Shown here piece after piece: positions 9,411-19,061 of a DNA stretch of 64,000 bases. Position 1 is the stretch's first letter; each line of letters opens with the position of its first letter. The notes under the pieces were generated by a model. The model was not told the DNA's origin. It saw only the letters and a list, made by a program, of their open reading frames with translations, and ran no database searches. The DNA is taken from NCBI RefSeq assembly GCF_002097715.1, contig NZ_CP020738.1, forward strand, positions 1,302,001 through 1,366,000, given 5' to 3'. A program made the translations under genes and the position numbers. This DNA is from Burkholderia ubonensis subsp. mesacidophila. GTDB taxonomy: Bacteria; Pseudomonadota; Gammaproteobacteria; Burkholderiales; Burkholderiaceae.

Positions 9411-11657
9411 TCAATCAAGTGTCTCGAGTTCAATCCAAAGTGGATCCTTGCTCAACGCGAGCTGATCTCGGATCGCTTTCATGCGGGACGTGTACTCACG
9501 TTTTGGATTGTAAATAAACCCGGACACGTCTTTGCTTTTCTCCACCAATCCCTTCGAGACAAGCATTGATAATATTTTATCGATCAGCTTCTTATCGAAG
9601 TTTTGGCCGAAACCGCCTTTATATAACGAATTCTCTTTCCGGCCACCGCCTCGTTGAAAGAAAATCTTATGGATAATTGCAAGAAATAACTTCTGCGCAG
9701 GCGGCAACCGGCTGCCCTTAATTCTCGACGCGTTTGAAATATTATCTGCAGCGTATAATTTGCAGCCTTGGACCCAGTTGGGTAGCGCTGACGCCGACGA
9801 AAGGCCGGTCGCTCGAACGATCTCTGTTTTGCTGATGGTTACCGAAGAACTGGCGTCCACGACGCAGTTATCGAATGATGCCAATTCGATAATGCAGTCG
9901 GAAAATGCGACGTTTGAGAATACCCTAAACCCGAGTGCTAAAAGGCATATCTCAGCACCTACAATATGAGTTCCAGAGAAATCCAGCGGGGCACCTCCCA
10001 ATAGCAGCAGAGCCGCTGCGAGCTCACCTAGGAGTTGTGAATTCCGGGCGTCTCCTTGTCGGTGAACGAACGCGAGGACTTCCGATTCAAAGTCGTAGGT
10101 TTCGATCCATTGAGCGAGAAAATATAGCCCCAACGGCTCAAGCACTTGAATGTAAGATTCATCAAGTACTTCGTGATTTTTATTTAGAACGTCTTCCACG
10201 ATGCATTCTGCAAACAGCAGCTGCACAATGTAGGGATCAACGAACTGCCTATCCGGAGATTCTGGTTCTATCCGTCCTAGCGTACAGAGACGCGAAAGCA
10301 TTAATTGCCCGGACTCGTCAGGTGCGTATCCCGTGGCCAATTCATATGCATGGTCAACATCTTTGGGAGTAAGGCGTCCGAGATTTCGGCTACTTTTCCT
10401 AGTGAGTCGGGCGAGGTTACCGAGAACGGCACGGACGGTGGAAGCTTCTATCGAAGTATGCATCCTCGCTTCGCGGACGCAAACCGTATCGATAAATTGC
10501 CCCCAAAAACCAATTTCGCCTGCCTCTGAATTCAGTATTTCTTCAGCATCGTTTCGCTCAACCGTCGCAAGAATCTGAAACATTAGCGGCTTTTTCGGAA
10601 GCCACTTCGGTGCTTTGGCGTTCAATCCGAGCGCCTTCAGGTAAGCGTCTGCTTCCGACTCCCCGAACTCCTCTGGGCATCGAACTATGGAATGGGCATT
10701 ATTGCGCAGAGTCAGTCCAAGCGCGTCCAAGAGTTCCGCATCGTCGTTGAAATAATGTGGCCGCCCAGTAATGATTGCTCCGCCCGCAGAAAGAGAGAGC
10801 AAGTCGCGCACGCCACTAAGTGCATGTTTTCGAATCGAAGCCCGTCGATCCTCGCTATTTCCAAAGGTCTGTGTGCCGACTTCGTCAAAGCCGTCAAGAA
10901 GCAGTAGTATTCCGCCGGCACGCAATAACTGCATTACGCGATCGACAGAACTTGAGAGGCCCAGCCGTTGGAAGTGCCCCGCAATTATTTCGACGCCAGA
11001 AAGCGCGCCCCAATGTTCTCGCAGATTGATTGCCAGTGGGTAGGCGGAAGCGCTTCGGAAATCTTGTGCAAGTATCCGAAACGACTCCCGCACGCAGCGG
11101 CTTTTCCCAGTTCCATACTCCCCCAACAGAACGAGGCGGTTCTTCCTAGAGAGTTTTTCACAAATGTCTTGAACAGTGAGAGGCTTCGATTCCCCCGCCA
11201 TGGAATACGTCACTGGGATGTATTCGTTGGAGTCTGGCTGCCCAGTAATTGGATCGATGGCACTGCCAAAGGTACTATTCAAACGGGCCGACTCGTAGGC
11301 GGGAAAGTCAAACGCCTGTTGAGCAAACGTCTTCGCAGACATAACCTGAATTTTGTGGGGTTTGCCTACGTCGACCATGCCTGGCGTCGGTTCAGACGCG
11401 AGAATAATATAGCCACGGGCAACGACAGATTGCGCCGCTTGGCTGAGCTTCACCGGCGCGATCTTGGCCACGTCCGTTCGTATCTTATCGAGGCTATGTT
11501 CTTCGGTGATCTCTAAGAGCACAATCTCGTCGTCTCCAATCCTTGCGACGCCGTCAAAATTCACCCCGTCGATTCTGTCGGCTACTACCGGTCTTTGCCA
11601 AAGAATTTGGGCTAGGCTTCGAACATAGTGTTCAAGCGACCGCCAAGATTTATCCAT
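9411..11657 (-). CDS. NACHT-domain STAND NTPase, candidate anti-phage or conflict protein
   Basis: A 748-aa protein. Residues 1-115 form an alpha/beta domain resembling a restriction-endonuclease fold: D35 in NFDGVARI, then E49 in VLLEIT, with Thr51 where PD-(D/E)xK nucleases have Lys, so activity is uncertain. The NACHT core has Walker A GEYGTGKS (179-186) and Walker B LLLLDGFDE (251-259) with the small residues after the first Asp that mark NACHT proteins. A helical region follows, then a pentapeptide/beta-helix-like stretch (about 565-625) and a C-terminal winged-helix-like part. Many bacterial NACHT proteins of this size are single-gene anti-phage systems, so defence is inference. The AT-rich codon choice differs from its neighbours. 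No strong ribosome site precedes the ATG. Confidence 0.85.
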   Translation of the reverse strand: MDKSWRSLEHYVRSLAQILWQRPVVADRIDGVNFDGVARIGDDEIVLLEITEEHSLDKIRTDVAKIAPVKLSQAAQSVVARGYIILASEPTPGMVDVGKPHKIQVMSAKTFAQQAFDFPAYESARLNSTFGSAIDPITGQPDSNEYIPVTYSMAGESKPLTVQDICEKLSRKNRLVLLGEYGTGKSRCVRESFRILAQDFRSASAYPLAINLREHWGALSGVEIIAGHFQRLGLSSSVDRVMQLLRAGGILLLLDGFDEVGTQTFGNSEDRRASIRKHALSGVRDLLSLSAGGAIITGRPHYFNDDAELLDALGLTLRNNAHSIVRCPEEFGESEADAYLKALGLNAKAPKWLPKKPLMFQILATVERNDAEEILNSEAGEIGFWGQFIDTVCVREARMHTSIEASTVRAVLGNLARLTRKSSRNLGRLTPKDVDHAYELATGYAPDESGQLMLSRLCTLGRIEPESPDRQFVDPYIVQLLFAECIVEDVLNKNHEVLDESYIQVLEPLGLYFLAQWIETYDFESEVLAFVHRQGDARNSQLLGELAAALLLLGGAPLDFSGTHIVGAEICLLALGFRVFSNVAFSDCIIELASFDNCVVDASSSVTISKTEIVRATGLSSASALPNWVQGCKLYAADNISNASRIKGSRLPPAQKLFLAIIHKIFFQRGGGRKENSLYKGGFGQNFDKKLIDKILSMLVSKGLVEKSKDVSGFIYNPKREYTSRMKAIRDQLALSKDPLWIELETLD

Positions 11658-12142
11658 CTTGAAAGAACCTTTTTTAGCTTTCTTGCTGCTTAGACCGTCA
11701 TCGGCCGAGGAATTACGCGGATCAACACGTAGTTATTTATGAGTCTAACACCGTCGGGCGACCTGTTTGTCGTCCTTTTCGGCCCTTCGGCGGACCTATG
11801 CATAGTGCATCGCCTTTCCCATTTCGGCAGTTCAACAAAGTGCGTTGCCCCGCATGTGCGAAGGGCCGTTAGACAGTTGGAAGCGGACGTTGCGGCCTCA
11901 GACCTGAACTGACGATGAGTGAGAGATCAGGAGGTCCCGACTTACACACTTTATGCCCGCGAACGCATCGATTGCAGTGTTGACCGACGTCGCAAAGCCA
12001 ACACATTGCTTGCAGCACCGTCGTTTCGAAATGTGCAACTATCGAACCGGTTGGGTTTAGGGAAATCACGCAAGCCCAAGCCCCCAAACCCAGCCCATCC
12101 CGTGCAACTCCCTATGCAGATGAATGCGCTGCCTGTCACGGA
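11658..12142. other. Intergenic region upstream of the NACHT gene
   Basis: About 485 bases separating the divergent NACHT and GGDEF-EAL genes. No frame here is convincing. It may contain island-edge DNA. I see no attachment site, integrase remnant or tRNA. Confidence 0.4.
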
Positions 12143-14548
12143 TTGGTGCTTAAATGTACTGCGTCACGACGCCTGCCCGGTCTCCGCCCGGCTACGCCAC
12201 CCACCGGCGTAAACCCGGATACGGAACCCCGCGCGACGTCACGATATAGCGAATCAGACGCGCTCGACGCGCTCGAAACCACAGGCCAGGTTTTCATCTT
12301 GGATACCGAACCGCAAAGCCCTCGCTACAGCCTCGGTCTCGCGGCCGAAGTGCTGGCGTCCGAGCAGAGCGTGCTGCGGCTGATCACGCGCAACACGCCG
12401 CTGCCCGAACTGCTGGCCGAAGTCTGCCGCCGCGCCGAGGCGCTGCTCGGCACCGGCTCGTCCTGCACGATCATGCTGCTCGACGACGACGGCGTGCACA
12501 TCCGCGTCGGCGCCGCGCCGTCGCTGCCCGGCCATTACGGCGCGGCGATCGACGGCGCCGCGATCGGGCCCGTCGCGGGCTCGTGCGGCACCGCGATGTA
12601 TGAACGCCGGATGGTCGCGGTCGAGGACATCGCAACGGATCCCCTGTGGGACGCCTACAAGTGCCTCGCGCTGCCGCTCGGCCTGCGCGCATGCTGGTCG
12701 GTGCCGTTCCAGGACGAGGCGGGCGCGGTGCTGGGCGCGTTCGCGGTCTACCATCGCGCGCCGCGCCGGCCGACCGACGAGGAAACGTCGCTGCTGCGCG
12801 ACATCAGCAACAGCGTCGGGCTCGCGGTGCACCAGGACCGGATGGCCCGGCAGCTCGCGCGCAGCGAGGAACATCACCGGCTCGTCGTCAACAGCCTGAA
12901 CGAGGGCATCCTCGTCGTGTCGCGCGACGGCACCGTGACCGCGAGCAACCCGAGCGCGCAACGGATGCTGCGATCACAGGGCGGCATCGTCGGCCGCCAG
13001 CTGTCGAGCCTGGTAACGAGCGCAACCCGCGAGGACGACACGCCGATCCCGCCGGACGACTGGCCGAGCCGGCGCGCGCTCGCCACCGGCGTGCCGCAGC
13101 TCGGCTATACGGTCGGCCTCGGTCTCGCCGACGGCGACATGATCTGGGTCAGCGGCAACGCGGTGCCGATCGCCAGGCCGGGCGACGCGCAAGCCGACTC
13201 GGTGCTGATCTCGTTCAACGACGTGGGCCCGGTGCGCGAAGCGCAGCGGAAGCTGCGCTACCTCGCGTCGCACGACGCGCTGACGGGCCTCTACAACCGC
13301 CGCTGGCTCGCGGACCGGATGCGCGCGCTGTTCGGCGCGCGCGGCGGCGCGGCCGAAGCCGCGCGCATCGCGATCCTGTTCATCGATCTCGACGGCTTCA
13401 AGAAGGTCAACGACACGGCGGGCCACGATGCGGGCGATGCGCTGCTGCGCAGCGTCGCGTCGCGGCTCGCGGACTGCGTCGGGGAACGGCACGCGCTCAC
13501 GCGCGTCGGCGGCGACGAGTTCGTGATCCTGGTCGACGACTACGACGCGCCGGACGATCTCGCCGCGCTCGCGCGACAGGTGATCGACGCAATCGCACGG
13601 CCGTTCGAGGTCGCGAACAACGAGTACTACCTCGGCGTGTCGGTCGGCATCAGCCTCGCGCCGCGCGACGGCCAAGACGCGGCGACGCTGATGCGCAACG
13701 CCGATTCCGCGATGTACGACGCGAAGCAGCGCGGGCGCAACAACTTCACGTTCTTCACCGCGCATCTGAACCTGCGGCTGCAGCGCCGTTTCGCGATCGA
13801 GCAGTCGCTGCGCCGCGCGCTCGCGTCGAACGCGTTGCGGCTCGCGTACCAGCCCGTCGTCGACGGCCGCAGCGGGCGCACGGTCGGCGCGGAGGCGCTG
13901 CTGCGCTGGACCAGCGCGGAGCTCGGGCCGCTGTCGCCGGCGGAGTTCATCCCGGTCGCCGAGGACACGGGCCTGATCGTCGCGATCGGGCAGTGGGTGC
14001 TCGAAACCGCGTGCCGCCAGGCGGCCGAATGGCGCCGCACGATCGCGCCGGACCTGATGATGGCGGTCAACCTGTCGCCGCGGCAGTTCCACGAAGGGCT
14101 GGTCGAATCGGTCGACCGCTGCCTCGCGCAGGCGGGGCTCGACCCGTCCGCGCTGGAGCTGGAGATCACCGAAGGGCTGCTGATGTACGACACCGACACG
14201 GTGCTGCCGATGCTCCGGGCGCTCACGGACATGAACGTGCGGATCTCGGTCGACGACTTCGGCACCGGCTATTCGTCGCTGTCGTACCTGAAGCGCTTTC
14301 CGCTGCACAACCTGAAGGTCGACCGCTCGTTCGTGTCGGGCGTGCCGGAACACCGGGATGCGGTCGCGATCACGCAGGCCGTGGTCGCGATGGCGCACTC
14401 GCTCGGGATGAAGGTCACGGCCGAAGGCGTCGAGACCGAGGCGCAGTCGTCGTTCCTGCGGCAGATCGGCTGCGACAAGCAGCAGGGCTATCTGTTCAGC
14501 CGGCCGCTCGAACCGGCGGAATACGCGCGCCGGCTCGTCGCATCGTAA
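12143..14548 (+). CDS. GAF-PAS-GGDEF-EAL cyclic-di-GMP protein
   Basis: About 801 aa, soluble. A GAF domain (about 75-235) is followed by a PAS domain (about 245-370), then a GGDEF domain with an intact RVGGDEFVIL active site and finally EAL with an intact GAEALLRW motif and the DDFGTGYSSLSYL loop. Both halves keep their catalytic motifs, so it could make or break c-di-GMP. The RxxD inhibitory site upstream of GGDEF is not seen. The start is uncertain: TTG at 12143 and GTG at 12146 are possible, and there is no ATG near. It ends 26 bases from the end of wspR and faces it, so local c-di-GMP cross-talk is plausible. Confidence 0.85.
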   Translation: MVLKCTASRRLPGLRPATPPTGVNPDTEPRATSRYSESDALDALETTGQVFILDTEPQSPRYSLGLAAEVLASEQSVLRLITRNTPLPELLAEVCRRAEALLGTGSSCTIMLLDDDGVHIRVGAAPSLPGHYGAAIDGAAIGPVAGSCGTAMYERRMVAVEDIATDPLWDAYKCLALPLGLRACWSVPFQDEAGAVLGAFAVYHRAPRRPTDEETSLLRDISNSVGLAVHQDRMARQLARSEEHHRLVVNSLNEGILVVSRDGTVTASNPSAQRMLRSQGGIVGRQLSSLVTSATREDDTPIPPDDWPSRRALATGVPQLGYTVGLGLADGDMIWVSGNAVPIARPGDAQADSVLISFNDVGPVREAQRKLRYLASHDALTGLYNRRWLADRMRALFGARGGAAEAARIAILFIDLDGFKKVNDTAGHDAGDALLRSVASRLADCVGERHALTRVGGDEFVILVDDYDAPDDLAALARQVIDAIARPFEVANNEYYLGVSVGISLAPRDGQDAATLMRNADSAMYDAKQRGRNNFTFFTAHLNLRLQRRFAIEQSLRRALASNALRLAYQPVVDGRSGRTVGAEALLRWTSAELGPLSPAEFIPVAEDTGLIVAIGQWVLETACRQAAEWRRTIAPDLMMAVNLSPRQFHEGLVESVDRCLAQAGLDPSALELEITEGLLMYDTDTVLPMLRALTDMNVRISVDDFGTGYSSLSYLKRFPLHNLKVDRSFVSGVPEHRDAVAITQAVVAMAHSLGMKVTAEGVETEAQSSFLRQIGCDKQQGYLFSRPLEPAEYARRLVAS

Positions 14549-14574
14549 GCCGCACGCAGCGCAACGCGTCGCCG

Positions 14575-15696
14575 TCAGGCGGGCGGCGGCGCGCCGCCTT
14601 GCTCCGCCGGCGCAGCCACGTCGATCGCGACGCGGTTCTTGCCGTCGCGCTTCGCGCGGTACAGCGCGCGGTCCGCGGCCTCGAGCAGCGACGTGGCCGG
14701 CGTGTCGGCCGCCGGCACGACGCTCGCGCCGCCGATGCTGATCGTCACGTAGCGGCCGGTCGACGACTGCTCGTGCAGCAGCTTCAGCGCCTCGATCGAG
14801 AGGCGGATCTTCTCGGCGAGCAGGCGCAGGCTGCCCGGCGACGTGCCGGGCAGCACGACCGCGAACTCCTCGCCGCCGAAGCGCGCCGCGAGATCGCCCG
14901 CGCGGCCGAGACAGCGCTCGACGGTCGCCGCGATCTGCTTGAGCACGTCGTCGCCGGACACGTGGCCGTAGGTGTCGTTGTACAGCTTGAAGTTGTCGAC
15001 GTCGATCATCAGCAGCGACAGCACCGCGTGCTCGCGCGCGGCGCGCCGCCATTCGGCGCTCAGGTGCTCGTCGAGATAGCGCCGGTTCGACAGGCCGGTC
15101 AGGCCGTCGGAGTGCGTGAGGCGGCGCAGTTCGAGGTTGGCCTGCAGGAGCTGCTGCTGCGACTGCCGCAGCGCGCGGTAGGCTTCGTCGCGCTGCAGCT
15201 GGTTGACGTAGGAGCGCGAGTGGTAGCGGATGCGCGCGACCAGCTCGATGCGGTCCGGCAGCTTCACGAGATAGTCGTTCGCGCCGGCGGTGAACGCCGC
15301 GCTCTTGATCTCCGGTTCGTCCTTCGTCGACAGCACGATGATCGGCACGTCGCGGGTCGCCGGATTCGCGCGGTACGCCTTCACGAGGCTCAGCCCGTCG
15401 GTGCCGGGCATCACGAGGTCCTGCAGGATCACGGTCGGCCGCGTCTGGACGGCCGCGATCATCGCGTCGTCCGAATGCGTGCAGTAGTGGAAGTCGATGT
15501 CGTCTTCGTCGGCGAGCGCGCGGCGCACGGCTTCGGCGACGATCGTCTGGTCGTCGACGAGCAGCACCATCACCGGCACGTCGGTGGCCGGCGGGGTCTG
15601 CAGCGCCTTGCGCGCGGCTTCGAGCGCGGCGTCCGCGGCGTCGGGGGCGGGCAGCCCGCCGTCGTCGCGCGGGCGTCGCGTGGTGTCACTGGTCAT
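14575..15696 (-). CDS. wspR: WspR-type response regulator diguanylate cyclase
   Basis: A 373-aa output protein of the Wsp surface-sensing pathway. A receiver domain (about 42-165) has VDD at 48-50 and phosphoacceptor Asp93 in LQDLVMPG. A short coiled linker (about 168-192) leads to a GGDEF domain with GGEEF at 274-278. An RxxD allosteric inhibition site (RAGD, 265-268) lies five residues before it. Phosphorylation by WspE would trigger c-di-GMP synthesis, which drives biofilm growth. It is the last gene of the seven-gene operon, 51 bases after wspF. Confidence 0.95.
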   Translation of the reverse strand: MTSDTTRRPRDDGGLPAPDAADAALEAARKALQTPPATDVPVMVLLVDDQTIVAEAVRRALADEDDIDFHYCTHSDDAMIAAVQTRPTVILQDLVMPGTDGLSLVKAYRANPATRDVPIIVLSTKDEPEIKSAAFTAGANDYLVKLPDRIELVARIRYHSRSYVNQLQRDEAYRALRQSQQQLLQANLELRRLTHSDGLTGLSNRRYLDEHLSAEWRRAAREHAVLSLLMIDVDNFKLYNDTYGHVSGDDVLKQIAATVERCLGRAGDLAARFGGEEFAVVLPGTSPGSLRLLAEKIRLSIEALKLLHEQSSTGRYVTISIGGASVVPAADTPATSLLEAADRALYRAKRDGKNRVAIDVAAPAEQGGAPPPA

Positions 15697-15747
15697 GGGG
15701 ATACCTGTTTCTGCATTGGCTTGTCTTGTCGCGCGTGTCGATGGGGT

Positions 15748-16752
15748 TCAGGCCCGGACGAGCGCCGCCAGCTCGCCCGCGATGCGGTCGAGCGGCAGGA
15801 TCGCGCGCGCCGCGCCGAGCGTCGCGGCCGCCTTCGGCATGCCGTACACCGCGCTGGTCGCTTCGTCCTGAGCGATCGTATGGTAGCCCTTCATGCGCAT
15901 CGCCTTCAGGCCGATCGCGCCGTCGCGGCCCATGCCGGTCAGCAGCACGCCGATCACGTCGCCGGGCCAATGCTCGGTGACGCTGCCGAAGAATACGTCG
16001 ACCGACGGCCGGTAGGGCGTGGCGATCGGCTCGCGCGTGTATTCGAGGGTGCCGTCGCGCGCGATGCGCAGGTGGTCGTTGGTCGCGGCGAGCAGCGCGA
16101 CCGACGGCTGCGGCCGGTCGCCTTCGCACGCGATGCGCACCGTGAGCGGCGTCTGGCCGTCGAGCCACTGCGCCATGCCGTCCGCGAACGCCTGGTCGAC
16201 GTGCTGCACGATCACGATCGGCGCGCCGAAATCGGCGGGCAGGCCGCCGAGGATCGTCGCGAGCGCGGTCGGGCCGCCGGCCGACGCGCCGATCGCGACG
16301 AGCGGCCCGCCGTCGCCGCGCGCCGCGCCGGCTGCGCGCGGGATGCGCGGCGGCTTGTCGAGCAGGCGGCCGATCTGGTCGATCTTCGCGAGCAGGAGCC
16401 GGGTGGTGTCGCCGTTCGCGCCTTCGCCGAGGCGCGGCGTGTCGACCGCGTCGAGCGCGCCGGCGCCCATCGCCTCGTACACGCGCCACGCGTTCGCGCC
16501 GATGCTGCTCGTCACGACCAGGATCGCGCACGGCCGGCCCGACGACATGATCCGCCGCGTGGCCTCGACGCCGTCGAACTTCGGCATGATCAGGTCCATC
16601 AGCACGACGTCCGGCGGCTGCGCGGCGCACCGCTCGACGGCCTGCGCGCCGTCGGTCGCGACCCACAGCACGCGGTGCTCGGGCCTGAGCGCGATCGCGC
16701 GACGCATCGCCTCGACGGCAAGCGGAAGGTCGTTGACGATGCCGATGTTCAC
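15748..16752 (-). CDS. wspF: WspF, CheB-like methylesterase
   Basis: A 334-aa protein with an N-terminal receiver domain (Asp53 in VLMDLIMPKFD) and a C-terminal CheB methylesterase domain (catalytic Ser in GASAGGPTAL, plus VQHVDQAF and LLTGMGRDGA). It demethylates the WspA receptor and so dampens signalling. In this pathway family, loss of wspF is known to cause wrinkly, high-c-di-GMP colonies. It starts with GTG and overlaps the wspE stop by four bases (GTGA), showing translational coupling. Confidence 0.95.
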   Translation of the reverse strand: MNIGIVNDLPLAVEAMRRAIALRPEHRVLWVATDGAQAVERCAAQPPDVVLMDLIMPKFDGVEATRRIMSSGRPCAILVVTSSIGANAWRVYEAMGAGALDAVDTPRLGEGANGDTTRLLLAKIDQIGRLLDKPPRIPRAAGAARGDGGPLVAIGASAGGPTALATILGGLPADFGAPIVIVQHVDQAFADGMAQWLDGQTPLTVRIACEGDRPQPSVALLAATNDHLRIARDGTLEYTREPIATPYRPSVDVFFGSVTEHWPGDVIGVLLTGMGRDGAIGLKAMRMKGYHTIAQDEATSAVYGMPKAAATLGAARAILPLDRIAGELAALVRA

Positions 16753-19061
16753 GGGCGGGCTTCTCCTATCAGGTCACGTACTGCATCGAGCAGGGTTTCA
16801 TCGTGGAAACTGCTTTTGGCGAGGTAGTAGTCGGCGCCGGCGTCGAGCCCGCGCCGGCGGTCTTCCTCGCGATCCTTGTACGACACGATCATCACCGGCA
16901 GGGCTTTCAGCGCGGCGTCGCGCCGGATCAGCGTGACGAGCTCGATGCCGTCCATCCGCGGCATGTCGATGTCGGTCACCACCAGGTCGAACGCCGCGCC
17001 GCGCAGCGCGTTCCAGCCGTCCATCCCGTCGACGGCGACCGTCACGTCGTAGCCGCGTTTTTCCAGCAGTTTCCGTTCGAGCTCGCGCACCGTCAACGAA
17101 TCGTCGACCACCAGCACGCGCCGGCTGCGCGCGACGGCGGCGTGCTGCTCGCGCCGCACCTTGTCGAGCCGGCCGCCGCGCACGAGCTTGTCGACCGAGC
17201 GCAGCAGGTCCTCGACGTCGATGATCAGCACCGGCTCGCCATTGTCCATCAGCGCGGCAGCCGCGATGTCCTTGACCTTGCCGAGGCGTCGGTCAAGCGG
17301 CTGGATCACCAGCATGCATTCGCCGAGGAAGCGGTCGACGGCGACGCCGCAGGCGTCCCACTCGTCGCCGATCACCACCGTCGCGACGCTGTCGCGCGCC
17401 GGGTCCGGCGCGCGCGTGCCGAGCAGCTGGTGCGCGGTGACGAGCCTGATCGCCCGGCCGTCGAAGCGGAAGTGCTGCTGGCCTTCGAGCATGTCGATGT
17501 CATTGCGGGCAAGTTCGAGCGTGCGGCGCGCGTGCGCGAGCGGGATTGCGTAGGTCTCGCCGCCGACTTCGACGAGCAGGCTGCGGACGATCGACAGCGT
17601 CAGCGGCAACTGCAGCACGAAACGCGCGCCGCGCCCCGGCTCGGTGAAGATCCGCACGGCGCCGCGCACGGCCTTCACCATGTCGTGCACCGCGTCGAGC
17701 CCGACGCCGCGGCCGGACACGTCGGTGACGCGCTCGCGCATCGAGAAGCCGGGCGGCAGCAGGAAGTCGAGCAGCTCGTGATCGGACAGCCGTGCCGCGG
17801 TGTCCTCGTCGGCGAGCTGCCGCCGCACGACGGCGGCGCGCAACGCGTCGAGGTCGATGCCGGCGCCGTCGTCGCTGACGGAGATCAGCAACTGGCCCGC
17901 GCTGTGGCGCGCTTCGAGCGTCACGCTCGCTTCCGCCGGCTTGCCGCAGGCGACGCGCGCGTCCGGCGTTTCGACGCCGTGGTCGAGCGCGTTGCGCAGC
18001 AGGTGGCCGAGCGGCGCGTCGAGCAGGTCGAGGATGTCGCGGTCGACCTGCGTCGTCTCGCCGACGATCGAGAACCGCACGTGCTTGCCGAGCGAGCGCG
18101 CGAGGTCGCGGACGATGCGCGGATACGCATGCGCGGCGTCGCCGAACGGGCGCATCCGGCAGCGCAGCGCCTCGTCGTACAGCTGCTGCGCGAGATGGGT
18201 GCTGCGGCGGTCGAAACGGTCGAGTTCGTCGATGCGCGCGCCGAGCTGCAGCTGCAGCTGGCCGAGCCCCTGGCGCACGTCGTTCAGCGCCGCGAGCGCG
18301 GCCGGGTCGAGCCGCTCGGCGAGCGTGTCGACGAGCACGTCGAGTGCGCGCGCGATGTCGCGCTGCATCCGCTTGATGCGCAGGATCGATCCGGTGAACG
18401 GCTTGAGCCAGTGCGATTCCACCAGCGACTCGCCGGACAGGCTCAGCAGCCGGTCGAGCTGTTCGGCGCGCACGCGCAGCATGCGCTGCGGATCGTGGTG
18501 CGCGTCGGGGTGGGGCGGTGACGGCTGCTGCGCGGTTGCGTCGTGCGACGGATCGGCTGGGGCGTGCGGCGCTTGCCGGTCCGGCGCGGCGCGCGGCGTG
18601 CCGGAGCAATCGTCCGCTTCCGGCATTGCGTGCATCGGGCCCGCGCCGCGCGCATCGGGCGCGTCGTCCGGGTCTCGCCCGGCCAGCCGCGCGGCGAGCG
18701 CGTCGATGTCCGCGCGCGCGACCGCCGTGGCCGGATCGGCGTCGCCGATGCGCAGCAGCAGGTCCACGCCGTGCAGCAGATCGTCGATGTGCGCGGCCGT
18801 CAGCGTCAGCGCGCCCCGTTGCGCGGCGACGAAGCATTCCTCCATCGCGTGCGCGACCTTGACGCCGTCATGCAGGTCGATGATGCGCGCCGCGCCTTTC
18901 AGCGAATGCGCGGCGCGCATGCACGCTTCGAGCGCGGCGGCATCGGCCGGCGCATGCTCGAGCGTGAGCAGCCCGCTCGCGAGCGCCTGCGCCTGGGTCT
19001 GGGCTTCCTCGCGGAACAGGTCGAGCAGCGACAGGCGCGTCAGGTCGTCGTCGGTGCTCAT
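16749..19061 (-). CDS. wspE: WspE, CheA-like hybrid histidine kinase with C-terminal receiver
   Basis: A 770-aa cytoplasmic kinase. Domains in order: Hpt with phospho-His52 in MRAAHSLKGAARI; a P3-like dimerisation part; HATPase with an N-box (HLLRNALDHGVETPDA) and G boxes (DDGAGID, GRGVGLDAV); a CheW-like domain; and a receiver at the C terminus (VVTDIDMPRMDG). It phosphorylates WspR and WspF. The in-frame extension to 19676 is a shadow over wspD. The true ATG at 19059-19061 overlaps the wspD stop by four bases. Confidence 0.95.
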   Translation of the reverse strand: MSTDDDLTRLSLLDLFREEAQTQAQALASGLLTLEHAPADAAALEACMRAAHSLKGAARIIDLHDGVKVAHAMEECFVAAQRGALTLTAAHIDDLLHGVDLLLRIGDADPATAVARADIDALAARLAGRDPDDAPDARGAGPMHAMPEADDCSGTPRAAPDRQAPHAPADPSHDATAQQPSPPHPDAHHDPQRMLRVRAEQLDRLLSLSGESLVESHWLKPFTGSILRIKRMQRDIARALDVLVDTLAERLDPAALAALNDVRQGLGQLQLQLGARIDELDRFDRRSTHLAQQLYDEALRCRMRPFGDAAHAYPRIVRDLARSLGKHVRFSIVGETTQVDRDILDLLDAPLGHLLRNALDHGVETPDARVACGKPAEASVTLEARHSAGQLLISVSDDGAGIDLDALRAAVVRRQLADEDTAARLSDHELLDFLLPPGFSMRERVTDVSGRGVGLDAVHDMVKAVRGAVRIFTEPGRGARFVLQLPLTLSIVRSLLVEVGGETYAIPLAHARRTLELARNDIDMLEGQQHFRFDGRAIRLVTAHQLLGTRAPDPARDSVATVVIGDEWDACGVAVDRFLGECMLVIQPLDRRLGKVKDIAAAALMDNGEPVLIIDVEDLLRSVDKLVRGGRLDKVRREQHAAVARSRRVLVVDDSLTVRELERKLLEKRGYDVTVAVDGMDGWNALRGAAFDLVVTDIDMPRMDGIELVTLIRRDAALKALPVMIVSYKDREEDRRRGLDAGADYYLAKSSFHDETLLDAVRDLIGEARP

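Noticed and set aside
12646..16827. A 1393-aa open frame on the plus strand
   Set aside because: It runs through the GGDEF-EAL gene in another frame and opposite to wspR and wspF. Composition is Arg/Ala/Gly-rich, as expected of shadows in GC-rich DNA, with no domain.
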